The notes beneath the pieces were generated by a model that was not told where the DNA came from, made no database searches, and saw nothing but the letters and a program-made list of their open reading frames with translations. DNA of 64,000 nucleotides. Origin: Pseudomonas sp. Irchel s3b2. GTDB taxonomy: Bacteria > Pseudomonadota > Gammaproteobacteria > Pseudomonadales > Pseudomonadaceae. Location: NCBI RefSeq assembly GCF_900187445.1, contig NZ_FYEB01000013.1:1-64000 (forward strand), given 5' to 3'. Numbering within the stretch: the first letter of the stretch is position 1; each line of letters opens with the position of its first letter. Made by a program: the position numbers and the translations under genes. Shown here in pieces: positions 1-8,761 of the stretch.

Positions 1-127
1 ACCTTGGTCTGGTCTCAATACTGGATACGATCAACCGGCTTAGCTGCATAACCTGAACCGCCGTATACGGAACCGTATGTACGGTGGTGTGAGAGGACGG
101 CGGATGTAAATCCGCCTCCTACTCGAT
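1..127 (+). mobile_element. 3' end of a group II intron (domains V and VI)
   Basis: Seen: domain V folds as a 9-bp lower helix (57-65 with 80-88), a 2-nt bulge (78-79), a 4-bp upper helix (66-69 with 74-77) and a 4-nt loop. Domain VI follows: 91-97 pairs with 117-124 and 99-105 with 110-116, leaving A121 bulged as the branch-point adenosine, six bases before the likely 3' splice site after AT at 126-127. The order and bulges match bacterial group II introns. The rest of the intron, including any reverse transcriptase/maturase, lies outside the window to the left. The 3' exon, from 128, is the upstream region of the SulP gene. Confidence 0.85.
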
Positions 128-203
128 CCTGCTACCCTTGAGATTGCATAAGCGCACCATGGAGCGTTTGCCGCAGGATTGTCCCTTTCTCTGGAGACGC
201 TTT

Positions 204-1868
204 ATGGCAGGTGCCCAAGGCGCATTGGCGAAACCCCGCGCCGATACGACTAACCGCTGGCTGGACGTTTTGGCCGGCTTGTCGATTGCCGGTTTGTTAT
301 TGCCCGAGGCGGTCGCCTATTCCAGCATTGCTGCGTTACCGCCGCAGGCCGGAGTCATTGCGTTGTTTACCGGTCTGCTGTGCTACGGCCTGTTAGGCAC
401 CAGTCGTTTTGCCATCGTTTCCGCGACCTCGTCCTCCGCCGCCGTTCTGGCCGCCGCCACCGCCACGCTGGCCAACGGTGATTCCGCCCTGCGTATGTCC
501 CTGGCGATCGGTCTGGTGCTGGTGACCGGTGGGTTCTTTTTGCTGGCTGGGCTGCTCAGGCTCGGCAGCGTGACCTCGTTCATTGCCAAACCGGTGTTGC
601 GCGGCTTTGCCTTGGGTTTGGCGGTGACAATCATCCTCAAACAGGCGGCGAGTGCCGTCGGTGTGCACTTGAACAGCGGCAACCTGATCCGTCTCATGCC
701 ACAGTTGTTGGAACAGTTGCCACAGTGGAATCGGGTCGGCGCATTGATGGTGGCCGTGTCATTGGTGGTGCTGTGGCTGTGCGCGCGGGTCCGGCGTTTG
801 CCCGGAGGTTTGCTGGTGGTGGGGCTCGGCATTGCCGCCGGGCAATGGCTGAACCTGCCGGCCTACGGGGTGAAACTGATCGGTGTGATCGACCTGAGCC
901 TTGAAGTGCCTCGGCTGCCAGTGTTGTCGTTTACCGACTGGCTGCGTCTGGGGGAATTGGCGTTTGCCATGGTGATGATCCTGTATGCCGAGTCTTACGG
1001 ATCGATCACCGCGTTTGCGCTCAAACACGGTGATCGCGTTTCCTCGAACCGCGATCTGCTGGCCCTCGGTACGGCCAATCTGCTGTCCGGGCTATTCCAT
1101 GGCATGCCGGCGGGTGCCGGTTACTCCGCGACGTCGGCCAATGAGGCGGCGGGGGCCAGCTCGCGTCTGGCCGGCGCGGTGGCGGCGGGTGTGGTTTTGC
1201 TCATCGTATTGACGGTGCTGCCCTACATCGCCCTGACCCCCGAGCCGGTACTGGCCGCCATCGTCATTCATGCCCTGGCGCGCGGTTTGAGCTTGCAGCC
1301 ATTGGGGCGCTATTTCATCTGGCGCCGCGACCGCTTGCTGGTGATCTGCGCGGTGGCGGCGGTGCTGGTGTTGGGAGTGCTGGACGGCTTGCTGGTGGCG
1401 GTGGTGATCAGCGTGGTGCTGATGCTAAAACAAATGTCTTCGGCGGATATTCAAGTGCTGGGGCAAATGGGCAGCGGTCACGATTACGTCGATCTGCAGC
1501 GTCATCCTCAAGCCGTGGAAACCCCCGGCATATTGATCGTCAGGCCCAGCGAGGCACTGTTTTTCGCTAACGTGGAGCGCATTCTGGGTGGTGCGCTGCA
1601 CCTGGCCCGGCACTCCGAGCCGCCGGTGCATACGATTATTCTCAGTCTCGAAGAGTCACCCGATCTGGACGGCACCAGCATCGAAGCGCTGGAAGCGTTC
1701 TTTTCGCAGGTGCGGGCGCTGAACATGTCGTTGATCCTGGCACGGCTCAAGGACCAGGCTCAGGCGGTACTCTCGATATTGCCCGCACAGGAGCGCGAAC
1801 AGGTCATTCTCAGCGACCTGAGTGTCGACGTTGCCGTACAACAAGCGCTCACATTGTCGCAGGCATAA
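204..1868 (+). CDS. SulP-family anion transporter with C-terminal STAS domain
   Basis: A 554-residue inner-membrane transporter of the SulP family (sulfate, bicarbonate or other anions, probably proton- or sodium-coupled; substrate unknown). The first 420 or so residues are strongly hydrophobic with many membrane segments, starting with the family-typical LLLPEAVAYSSIAALPPQ stretch. The last 120 residues are a soluble STAS domain. An in-frame ATG at 138 exists, but the ATG at 204 is preceded by GGAG at 193-196 and begins just before the conserved region, so I prefer 204. The group II intron end lies only 76 bases upstream, so transcription may have been altered by the insertion. It is followed by a terminator shared with acnB. 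Confidence 0.9.
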   Translation: MAGAQGALAKPRADTTNRWLDVLAGLSIAGLLLPEAVAYSSIAALPPQAGVIALFTGLLCYGLLGTSRFAIVSATSSSAAVLAAATATLANGDSALRMSLAIGLVLVTGGFFLLAGLLRLGSVTSFIAKPVLRGFALGLAVTIILKQAASAVGVHLNSGNLIRLMPQLLEQLPQWNRVGALMVAVSLVVLWLCARVRRLPGGLLVVGLGIAAGQWLNLPAYGVKLIGVIDLSLEVPRLPVLSFTDWLRLGELAFAMVMILYAESYGSITAFALKHGDRVSSNRDLLALGTANLLSGLFHGMPAGAGYSATSANEAAGASSRLAGAVAAGVVLLIVLTVLPYIALTPEPVLAAIVIHALARGLSLQPLGRYFIWRRDRLLVICAVAAVLVLGVLDGLLVAVVISVVLMLKQMSSADIQVLGQMGSGHDYVDLQRHPQAVETPGILIVRPSEALFFANVERILGGALHLARHSEPPVHTIILSLEESPDLDGTSIEALEAFFSQVRALNMSLILARLKDQAQAVLSILPAQEREQVILSDLSVDVAVQQALTLSQA

Positions 1869-1869
1869 A

Positions 1870-1906
1870 AAAACGCCGCTCATCTCACGATGGGCGGCGT
1901 TTTTTA
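1870..1906. terminator. Bidirectional terminator between the SulP gene and acnB
   Basis: Stem 1872-1884 pairs with 1889-1901 around a 4-base loop, with one G-T pair. It is flanked by an A-run on the left and a T-run on the right, so it can serve the two convergent genes. Confidence 0.85.
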
Positions 1907-1919
1907 TTGCTGTGTAACG

Positions 1920-4520
1920 TTAGGCTTGAACGACCGGGATATTGGCGTTCGCAGCAGCTTCACGGAACTCGGCGATCTGGTCGAAGGACAGGTAGCGGTA
2001 AACATCGGCCGCCATGCTGTCGATCTTGCCAGCGTATTCCATGTACTCCTCGACGGTCGGCAGGCGACCCAGGATGGATGCCACGGACGCCAGCTCGGCC
2101 GAAGCCAGGTAGACGTTCGCGCCGTCACCCAGACGGTTCGGGAAGTTACGGGTCGACGTCGACACCACGGTGCTGTTCGGCTCTACACGTGCCTGGTTAC
2201 CCATGCACAGCGAGCAGCCTGGCATTTCCATGCGTGCGCCGGCCTTGCCGTAGATGCCGTAGTAGCCTTCTTCGGTCAGCTGGTGAGCGTCCATTTTGGT
2301 CGGCGGCGACAGCCACAGACGGGTTGGCAGCTGACCCTTGACCTGATCCAGCAGTTTACCGGCAGCGCGGAAGTGACCGATGTTGGTCATGCACGAACCG
2401 ATGAACACTTCGTCGATCTTCTCGCCAGCAACGCTGGACAGCAGACGGGCGTCGTCCGGATCGTTCGGCGCGCAGAGCACAGGCTCTTTGATGTCGGCCA
2501 GGTCGATTTCGATGACTTCGGCGTATTCGGCGTCAGCATCGGCAACCATCAGCTCAGGGTTCGCGATCCAGGCTTCCATCGCTTGGGCACGACGTTCCAG
2601 GGTACGCACATCGCCGTAGCCTTCACCGATCATCCAGCGCAGCAGGGTGATGTTCGATTGCAGGTACTCGGTGATCGACTCTTTCGACAGCTTGATGGTG
2701 CAACCGGCAGCCGAACGTTCGGCCGAGGCGTCGGACAGTTCGAAAGCCTGTTCGATGCTCAGGTTGTCCAGGCCTTCGATTTCCAGGATGCGGCCGGAGA
2801 AGGCGTTTTTCTTGCCTTTCTTCTCAACGGTCAACAGGCCAGCCTGAATCGCGAAGTAAGGAATGGCGTGAACCAGGTCACGCAGGGTGACGCCCGGTTG
2901 CATCTTGCCTTTGAAGCGCACCAGGATCGATTCCGGCATGTCCAACGGCATGACGCCGGTGGCAGCAGCAAACGCAACCAGACCGGAACCGGCCGGGAAC
3001 GAAATGCCCATCGGGAAACGGGTGTGGGAGTCACCACCGGTGCCGACGGTGTCCGGCAGCAGCATGCGGTTCAGCCAGCTGTGGATGATGCCGTCGCCCG
3101 GACGCAGGGAAACGCCGCCGCGGGTCATGATGAAGTCAGGCAGGGTGTGGTGGGTGGTCACGTCGATCGGCTTTGGATAAGCCGCGGTGTGGCAGAACGA
3201 CTGCATCACCAGATCGGCCGAGAAGCCCAGGCACGCCAGGTCTTTCAGTTCGTCACGGGTCATTGGACCGGTGGTGTCCTGAGAACCCACGGTGGTCATC
3301 TTCGGTTCGCAGTAGGTGCCAGGACGCACACCGGCTACGCCGCAAGCCTTGCCGACCATCTTCTGCGCCAGGGTGAAACCCTTGGTGCTTTCGATCGGGG
3401 CATCCGGTTTCTTGAACAGGTCGAACGGTGGCAGACCCAGTTCGGCGCGAGCCTTCTCGGTCAGGCCACGGCCGATGATCAGCGGAATACGGCCGCCGGC
3501 GCGAACTTCGTCCAACAGAACCGGGGTCTTCATTTCGAAGGTGGTCAGGACTTCGTCGGTACCGTGCTTGCAGACTTTGCCAGCATGCGGGTACAGGTCG
3601 ATCACGTCGCCCATGTTCATGTTGGTAACGTCGAACTCGATCGGCAGTGCGCCGGCATCTTCCATGGTGTTGTAGAAGATCGGAGCGATCTTGCTGCCGA
3701 AGCAGAAGCCGCCGGCACGCTTGTTCGGCACATAAGGAACGTCGTCGCCGAAGAACCACAGCACCGAGTTGGTGGCCGATTTACGCGACGAACCGGTACC
3801 GACCACGTCACCGACGTAGGCGATCGGGAAGCCTTGACCGCGCATTTCTTCGATCTGCTTCATCGGGCCGATGGCGCCTTGCTGATCCGGCACGATGCCG
3901 TCGCGAGCCATTTTCAGCATGGCCAGGGCGTGCAGCGGGATGTCTGGACGGGACCAGGCGTCAGGAGCAGGGGACAGGTCGTCGGTGTTGGTTTCGCCAG
4001 TCACCTTGAACACGCGCAGGCTGATCTTGTCGGCCAGCACAGGGCGGTTCTTGAACCACTCGCCGTCAGCCCAGGATTGCAGCACGCCTTGAGCGTGAAC
4101 GTTGCCGTTCTTGGCTTTTTCCGCGACGTCGTGGAAGGCGTCGAACATCAGCAGGGTGTGCTTGAGTTGAGCGGCTGCAACCGGTGCCAGTTCGGCATCG
4201 TCCAGCAGGTCAACCATGGTCACGATGTTGTAGCCGCCCTGCATGGTGCCGAGCAGTTCTACAGCGCGCTTCTTGTCCAGCAGAGGGGAGGTGACTTCGC
4301 CCTTGGCCAGTGCGGAGAGGAACCCGGCCTTGACATAGGCAGCTTCGTCCACGCCAGGCGGAACGCGATTGGTGATCAGGTCAACGAGGAAAGCTTCTTC
4401 GCCAGCCGGGGGATTCTTCAGCAGCTCGACCAGGCCTGCAGTTTGTTCGGCGTTAAGCGGCTGGGGAACGATACCCAGTGCTGCGCGCTCTTCGATATGT
4501 TTGCGGTAGGCTTCAAGCAC
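1920..4520 (-). CDS. acnB: Aconitate hydratase B
   Basis: Bifunctional aconitate hydratase/2-methylisocitrate dehydratase (866 residues, close to E. coli AcnB at 865). It interconverts citrate and isocitrate in the TCA cycle and takes part in the methylcitrate cycle, with a [4Fe-4S] cluster. The N-terminal HEAT-like domain begins LEAYRKHIEERAALGI. The cluster-ligand motif GSCMTNIGHFRAAGK and the distal CSLCMGNQA are near the C-terminus. The start is GTG at 4518-4520, preceded by GAGGGT about 6-8 bases upstream; ATGs further upstream would add residues that family members lack. It is transcribed alone, convergent with the SulP gene. Confidence 0.97.
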   Translation of the reverse strand: MLEAYRKHIEERAALGIVPQPLNAEQTAGLVELLKNPPAGEEAFLVDLITNRVPPGVDEAAYVKAGFLSALAKGEVTSPLLDKKRAVELLGTMQGGYNIVTMVDLLDDAELAPVAAAQLKHTLLMFDAFHDVAEKAKNGNVHAQGVLQSWADGEWFKNRPVLADKISLRVFKVTGETNTDDLSPAPDAWSRPDIPLHALAMLKMARDGIVPDQQGAIGPMKQIEEMRGQGFPIAYVGDVVGTGSSRKSATNSVLWFFGDDVPYVPNKRAGGFCFGSKIAPIFYNTMEDAGALPIEFDVTNMNMGDVIDLYPHAGKVCKHGTDEVLTTFEMKTPVLLDEVRAGGRIPLIIGRGLTEKARAELGLPPFDLFKKPDAPIESTKGFTLAQKMVGKACGVAGVRPGTYCEPKMTTVGSQDTTGPMTRDELKDLACLGFSADLVMQSFCHTAAYPKPIDVTTHHTLPDFIMTRGGVSLRPGDGIIHSWLNRMLLPDTVGTGGDSHTRFPMGISFPAGSGLVAFAAATGVMPLDMPESILVRFKGKMQPGVTLRDLVHAIPYFAIQAGLLTVEKKGKKNAFSGRILEIEGLDNLSIEQAFELSDASAERSAAGCTIKLSKESITEYLQSNITLLRWMIGEGYGDVRTLERRAQAMEAWIANPELMVADADAEYAEVIEIDLADIKEPVLCAPNDPDDARLLSSVAGEKIDEVFIGSCMTNIGHFRAAGKLLDQVKGQLPTRLWLSPPTKMDAHQLTEEGYYGIYGKAGARMEMPGCSLCMGNQARVEPNSTVVSTSTRNFPNRLGDGANVYLASAELASVASILGRLPTVEEYMEYAGKIDSMAADVYRYLSFDQIAEFREAAANANIPVVQA

Positions 4521-4926
4521 AGTTATTACCCTCATCAGTGGTCCCAAATGGGTGTCCGGGACGCTCATCCCGAAATTACCGTACTCATGCGCTGCGTGGC
4601 GTTTTGGGCCGCTTAGCCAGAATTACCGGCAATTCCTTACAGAAGCTGCTTTCAAAGTTTTACGCCTGCAGAACGGGGAGCTGATGAGGGTTGGCGTCAG
4701 GTTTTTCACCGCTGAAAAACCCTTCGCCAACACCGCTCTGAAGGAACGACTGTGCTCGTGACGCTTTGAAAACAGCTTCTAACGGACATTGGCGCCTTAA
4801 AAGGCTGGCTGATTCTACGGCAAAAAAAATTTAAAGGTAAGTTAGCCTCAGAATTTTGAAGGGTGATGAATGTTAGACAAAGGGCTAACATGCCGACCTG
4901 TTCTGCTTTCCCGTGTTTTGCCTACT
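4521..4926. other. Intergenic region between acnB and the DUF1289 gene
   Basis: About 400 bases between two divergent genes. It must hold the acnB promoter (minus strand) and that of the DUF1289 gene (plus strand). It includes an AT-rich stretch around 4818-4860. I see no gene, RNA or clear operator. Confidence 0.6.
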
Positions 4927-5397
4927 ATGCCCAATCAGACCATCAAAACCCCCTGCGTCGGCCTTTGCTCCACTGTTTACGGTGACCTGGTGTGCCGTGG
5001 CTGCAAGCGTTTCCACCATGAAGTGATTCACTGGAACGGTTACAACGAGGAAGAAAAACGCGCGGTGTGGTTGCGTCTTGAGCAACTGTTGTCACAGGTT
5101 ATGGCCAGCAAGGTAGAGATTTTCGATCCCGCGTTGCTGCGTCTGCAGCTGGAACAGCGCAAGATCCGCTTTGTGCCGCATCAGTCGGAATATTGCTGGG
5201 CTTATCAGCTGATCGCCCGGGGTGCGCGAGTCATCAATAATCTGGAAGCCTACGGGATGGTGCTGCTGCCGGAGTTTCGCGACTGGAACCTGCCGGAACT
5301 GCGCGATGCCATTGATCGGGAATTTTTTCTGCTGTCTGAGGCGCATTACCAACGCTACATTGCGCCGGGGTTTCTCAAGGACGCGTTCGGCGGTTAA
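4927..5397 (+). CDS. DUF1289 family protein
   Basis: A 156-residue protein. Its N-terminus carries the DUF1289 signature: four cysteines in CVGLC (about residues 9-13) and VCRGCKRF (about 21-28), probably a metal-binding knuckle, followed by the E/K-rich helix EEEKRAVWLRLEQLL. The C-terminal 110 residues have no motif I recognise. The function of the family is not established. An upstream in-frame ATG (4870) exists, but the ATG at 4927 puts the start just before the conserved TPC motif. It stands alone and is followed by a REP pair. Confidence 0.8.
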   Translation: MPNQTIKTPCVGLCSTVYGDLVCRGCKRFHHEVIHWNGYNEEEKRAVWLRLEQLLSQVMASKVEIFDPALLRLQLEQRKIRFVPHQSEYCWAYQLIARGARVINNLEAYGMVLLPEFRDWNLPELRDAIDREFFLLSEAHYQRYIAPGFLKDAFGG

Positions 5398-5408
5398 ATC
5401 TTAAAAGC

Positions 5409-5491
5409 TTCGCGGGCAAGCCTCGCTCCTACGGTTTTGTTTCGCATGTGCAATCGACACATGACCCGTAGGAGCGAGGCTTGCCCGCGAA
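5409..5491. repeat. REP pair (inverted)
   Basis: Two copies of a 26-base REP with the GCGGGCAAG...CTCGCTCCTAC core, at 5409-5434 and 5466-5491. They are exact inverted complements separated by about 31 bases, in the gap between convergent genes. Confidence 0.85.
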
Positions 5492-5516
5492 GGCGATCTA
5501 CCTGACACCACACATC

Positions 5517-6380
5517 TCAATGCTGGGTCACGATCTCTTCCAGATGATCCATGATCGTATCCGGCTTGAGCACCAGCACATCGCTTTCCAGCGCATCCAG
5601 CACCACTTCCGCCGTATTACCGATCAGCGCCCCCGACAACCCGGTCCGCGCCACGGTGCCAATCACTGTCACGGAGGCCCCCAGCTTATGGGCCATGTAC
5701 GGAATCAACACATCCGCCGGACCTTCCGCGATATGCAGGTGGTCGTCGTCAATGTCGAACTCGGCTTGAAAAGCTTTGCATTGCTCGCGATAGCGGGCCT
5801 CAATGGTTTCGCTGAGCTGAAACGTCGGGTCGGCCGCCGAGAGCATCGGCGACGGATGGGCGCTGATAACATGTAAATGGGCTTTGGCCAGGCTGGAGAT
5901 GTCGTAGCCATGATCGATGATGCTGGCGTGCAAGGTGCGGTGTTCGCCGTCGATATTGCCGACATCGACGGCCGCCAGGATCACGCCGCCGGTCCAGGGT
6001 TTGGCGCTTTTTACCAGCAGCACCGGAGTCGGGCAGGAGCGCAGCAGTTTCCAGTCCGCCGGGGTCAGCAGGGCCTTTTTCAATGCACTGTCGGGAAAGT
6101 GCTGCTTGATCACCAGCCCGCAGCCTTCGGCTTGCTGCACATCGACGATGGTTTCGTGCAGGCTTTCGTTCCAGGCCTGTTCGGTGGTGACGCTGTAGCC
6201 GTCCTCCAACAGCGCTGCCTTGAGCACACTCAGCATGCCAGCGTGGTCGTGCTTTTTATCGCAGACCAGCAGGTGCAGATGGGCCTGGGTCACGCCAGCG
6301 ATCAGTTTGGCCCGTTTAAGCGCCAGGCTTTCCGAGTGCTCGGGTTCGATGACCACCAGAATGCTGCGAATGGCTTGCAT
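5517..6380 (-). CDS. Universal stress protein, two tandem Usp domains (UspE-like)
   Basis: A 287-residue cytoplasmic protein with two Usp-type alpha/beta domains. The first begins RSILVVIEPEHSESLALKRA. The second ends with VIGTVARTGLSGALIGNTAEVVLDAL, containing the G-x2-G-x9-G(S/T/N)-type nucleotide-binding loop (GALIGNTAE). The length and duplication fit UspE of gamma-proteobacteria. The family is tied to stress survival and, in Pseudomonas, to anaerobic survival; the role here is inferred. The start ATG is followed directly by the conserved first beta strand. It has its own upstream region and is divergent from miaE. Confidence 0.9.
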   Translation of the reverse strand: MQAIRSILVVIEPEHSESLALKRAKLIAGVTQAHLHLLVCDKKHDHAGMLSVLKAALLEDGYSVTTEQAWNESLHETIVDVQQAEGCGLVIKQHFPDSALKKALLTPADWKLLRSCPTPVLLVKSAKPWTGGVILAAVDVGNIDGEHRTLHASIIDHGYDISSLAKAHLHVISAHPSPMLSAADPTFQLSETIEARYREQCKAFQAEFDIDDDHLHIAEGPADVLIPYMAHKLGASVTVIGTVARTGLSGALIGNTAEVVLDALESDVLVLKPDTIMDHLEEIVTQH

Positions 6381-6541
6381 GATCGGAATCTCCCTGGAAG
6401 GTAAAAAACACTGCGTTGGACAACTATAGTTGCTGGCCGGTATTCGGCGACTTGATGCATATCAACGGTCGCGGCTGGTGGTCTGTCGGCAGGCCGGTAT
6501 AATCGGCGCCCTTCGTTCTGTACCTTTTATCCGTGAGCCCC

Positions 6542-7150
6542 ATGATCCTTCCCGAAATCCACGAATTCCTCGGCTGCCGCACGCCCGATGGCTGGGTCCA
6601 GGCCGCGCTGGCCGATCAGGAAACCCTGCTGATCGACCACAAAAACTGCGAATTCAAGGCGGCCAGCACGGCGTTGAGCCTGATTGCCAAATACCACTCC
6701 CACGTCGATCTGATCAATCTGATGTCGCGGCTGGCCCGGGAAGAGCTGGTACACCACGAACAGGTCATGCGCCTGATGAAAAAGCGCAAGATCGAGCTGC
6801 GTCAGCTGTCCGCCGGGCGTTACGCCTCGGGGCTGCGCAAAGTGGTGCGCAGCCATGAACCGGTGAAACTGGTGGACACCTTGGTGGTCGGTGCCTTCAT
6901 CGAAGCCCGCAGCTGCGAACGTTTTGAGGCATTGGTGCCGCATCTGGATGAAGAGCTGGGCAAGTTCTACTTCGGCCTGCTGAAAAGCGAGGCACGGCAT
7001 TTCCAGGGCTACCTGAAACTGGCTTATCAGTATGGAGACGCCAAGGACATCGCCCAGGTGATCGACAAGGTTCGTAATGCGGAGCAGGAACTGATCGAGT
7101 CGCCGGATGTGGAATTTCGTTTTCACAGTGGTGTGCCGGTAGCGGCGTAA
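6542..7150 (+). CDS. miaE: tRNA-(ms2io6A37) hydroxylase
   Basis: A 202-residue diiron monooxygenase that hydroxylates the isopentenyl side chain of ms2i6A37 in tRNAs reading UNN codons. Iron-ligand motifs are readable: E in HKNCEFKAAS (about 33-42), the REELVHHEQV helix (about 66-75) and SEARHFQGY in the C-terminal half. The sequence is collinear with Pseudomonas MiaE over its whole length. A GTG three codons upstream (6533) is possible; I chose the ATG at 6542. Single gene, divergent from the stress-protein gene. Confidence 0.95.
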   Translation: MILPEIHEFLGCRTPDGWVQAALADQETLLIDHKNCEFKAASTALSLIAKYHSHVDLINLMSRLAREELVHHEQVMRLMKKRKIELRQLSAGRYASGLRKVVRSHEPVKLVDTLVVGAFIEARSCERFEALVPHLDEELGKFYFGLLKSEARHFQGYLKLAYQYGDAKDIAQVIDKVRNAEQELIESPDVEFRFHSGVPVAA

Positions 7151-7232
7151 CCTCCGTATGCGGACTCGGGTGGGGCGTCGTCTCGCATGACCTGGGTGTG
7201 TCTGGATTAGCTGTGTCGTTCTTGCGGACGCC

Positions 7233-7292
7233 TTCGCGGGCAAGCCTCGCTCCTACAGATCGCCATCTGTAGGAGCGAGGCTTGCCCGCGAA
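7233..7292. repeat. REP pair forming one long hairpin
   Basis: Two REP copies (7233-7259 and 7266-7292), perfectly inverted with only a 6-base gap. This gives a 27-bp near-perfect hairpin between the convergent miaE and GFA genes, the tightest pair in the window. Confidence 0.85.
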
Positions 7293-7346
7293 GAGGCCAT
7301 CTGCAATACCTCAGCATCAAAAGGTGTACGCCGCCTGCTTAGCCCC

Positions 7347-7835
7347 CTAACGGCTCAAGCCCAGGCGCTCATGCCATTGGGCGATGGATTCTTCGGGCCA
7401 GATATCGCATTGTCGATCACCGGGCTGCATCTGGACCTTCACCCATGATGCTTTCGAACCGAGCATAACGTGCGTGTGCTCGGGCGGCACTGGCAACGCC
7501 GTGTCAATAGCCGAGGCAAATGGGTGAACAAGGTCCGGCCATTCAGGACTGAACAGCCATAATCCCGAGCCGCAAACGGAACAGAAATGCCGCTCGGCGG
7601 TGCTGCGGCGGGCGCGTTTATCACCTTCGTCCTTAAGCCGCGCATGGTAAATCGAGATGTGTTTGCGCCCGCGCACCTTGAGGCTGGCGGCATCGCCAGC
7701 GATGTTGATCGCATAACCGCCACCGCCCTGGGTCTTGCGACAGATCGAGCAGTAGCAACGCTGATAAGGATAGGGATTGGCGCTGGTCAGGCTGAACGAC
7801 ACCGCGCCGCAATGGCAGGAACCTTCGAGCTGCAT
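7347..7835 (-). CDS. GFA-family (glutathione-dependent formaldehyde-activating-like) zinc protein
   Basis: A 162-residue protein of the GFA/CENP-V superfamily. The zinc-binding pattern is clear: CHCGAV at about residues 7-12, CYCSICRKTQGG at about 28-39, and CSVCGSGLW at about 86-94. Most members are of unknown substrate; only some condense formaldehyde with glutathione, so I do not assign that reaction. The ATG at 7835 starts directly before the first zinc motif; upstream in-frame sequence lacks family similarity. Confidence 0.85.
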   Translation of the reverse strand: MQLEGSCHCGAVSFSLTSANPYPYQRCYCSICRKTQGGGGYAINIAGDAASLKVRGRKHISIYHARLKDEGDKRARRSTAERHFCSVCGSGLWLFSPEWPDLVHPFASAIDTALPVPPEHTHVMLGSKASWVKVQMQPGDRQCDIWPEESIAQWHERLGLSR

Positions 7836-7918
7836 GGGAATCTCCGACGGGTCTTGGGATGACTCAAGACAGCGTAGGAGCCAGGCTTGCCGCAATGCCA
7901 GTCAGTTAAGCGAAATTC

Positions 7919-8010
7919 CTGTAGGCGCGAGCTTGCTCGCGAAAGCGGTAGGTCAGGCGACATCAATGTTGACTGTACTGCCGTCTTCGCGAGCAAGCTC
8001 GCTCCTGCAG
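7919..8010. repeat. REP pair (inverted), GAGCTTGCTCGCGAA subtype
   Basis: Arms at about 7919-7943 and 7986-8010. The core is GCGAGCTTGCTCGCGAA rather than the GGCTTGCCCGCGAA of the neighbours, so this is a second REP subtype. A partial copy follows at 8040-8054. Confidence 0.75.
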
Positions 8011-8068
8011 GGTCTCGCGGCTTAACTGACAGGCATTGAGGCTTGCTCGCGATGAACGATAACGCGGT

Positions 8069-8686
8069 CTACCGGCTGGGCACCCGCCACAAGTACCACG
8101 CCGCCACCGTCCGATATGGCCGCCATGCCAGCCCGATTTCAATCATCTGCTTGCGAGTCGGCTGTACCTCCAATCCCTTCAGCCGCCGATAACCCTCACG
8201 CACCCCAAAGTCATCGGCCGGCAAAATGTCTGGCCGCTCCAGGCTATAGATCAGCAGCATTTCCACTGTCCAGCGCCCGACTCCGCGCAAAGTAATCAAG
8301 CGCTCGATCAACGCTTCATCGTCCATGGCCAACGCCGTGGCGTAGTCCGGCACCACACCTTCCAGAGCCGCCTGAGCGATACCCTGGATAGTCGCGATCT
8401 TGCTGGCGGAAAACCCGCAACTGCGCATTTGATCGAAGTCTGTCGCCAGAATCTGCTCGGGCCTGGGGAAGGTGTTCGAAGGAAATAACGCCAGCAGCCG
8501 GCCGACAATCGCATCGCCGGCCTTTGCATGCAGTTGCTGATAGGCAATCGCCCGCACCAGTGACTCATAAGGATCGCGAGCCGCGTGGGGCTGATGCAGG
8601 CAGGGGCCGATGGCGCTGATGTGACGTTGCCAATCGGCGTCGAGGGCCGAGAGAAATTCGCTGGCCAGTTGATAGGTGTCGGGCAT
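8069..8686 (-). CDS. DNA-3-methyladenine glycosylase II (AlkA-type, HhH-GPD)
   Basis: A 205-residue base-excision-repair glycosylase removing alkylated purines. The helix-hairpin-helix is LITLRGVGRWTVEMLLIY, followed by PADDFGVREGYRR, whose second Asp is the likely catalytic residue of the HhH-GPD family. It lacks the N-terminal Ada-like or AlkA N-domain, so it is the short Pseudomonas/yeast Mag1 form. The start ATG at 8686 precedes PDTYQLASEFL; upstream in-frame sequence is not conserved. It lies near ada (9619-10710), which suggests a small alkylation-repair neighbourhood. Confidence 0.9.
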   Translation of the reverse strand: MPDTYQLASEFLSALDADWQRHISAIGPCLHQPHAARDPYESLVRAIAYQQLHAKAGDAIVGRLLALFPSNTFPRPEQILATDFDQMRSCGFSASKIATIQGIAQAALEGVVPDYATALAMDDEALIERLITLRGVGRWTVEMLLIYSLERPDILPADDFGVREGYRRLKGLEVQPTRKQMIEIGLAWRPYRTVAAWYLWRVPSR

Positions 8687-8761
8687 GGAACATCCTGAAG
8701 CGAGGGTGACTGCGGGGAAGATTAGTCGTCCCCCCGCAGCGCCGCACTCCATTGCTTGCGG

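Noticed and set aside
1890..4616. A 908-residue open frame on the plus strand opposite acnB
   Set aside because: It lies wholly antisense to a clear acnB gene, and its composition (rich in His, Gln, Val, Arg) is what high-GC third-position codon bias produces on the opposite strand. No motif or ribosome site supports it.
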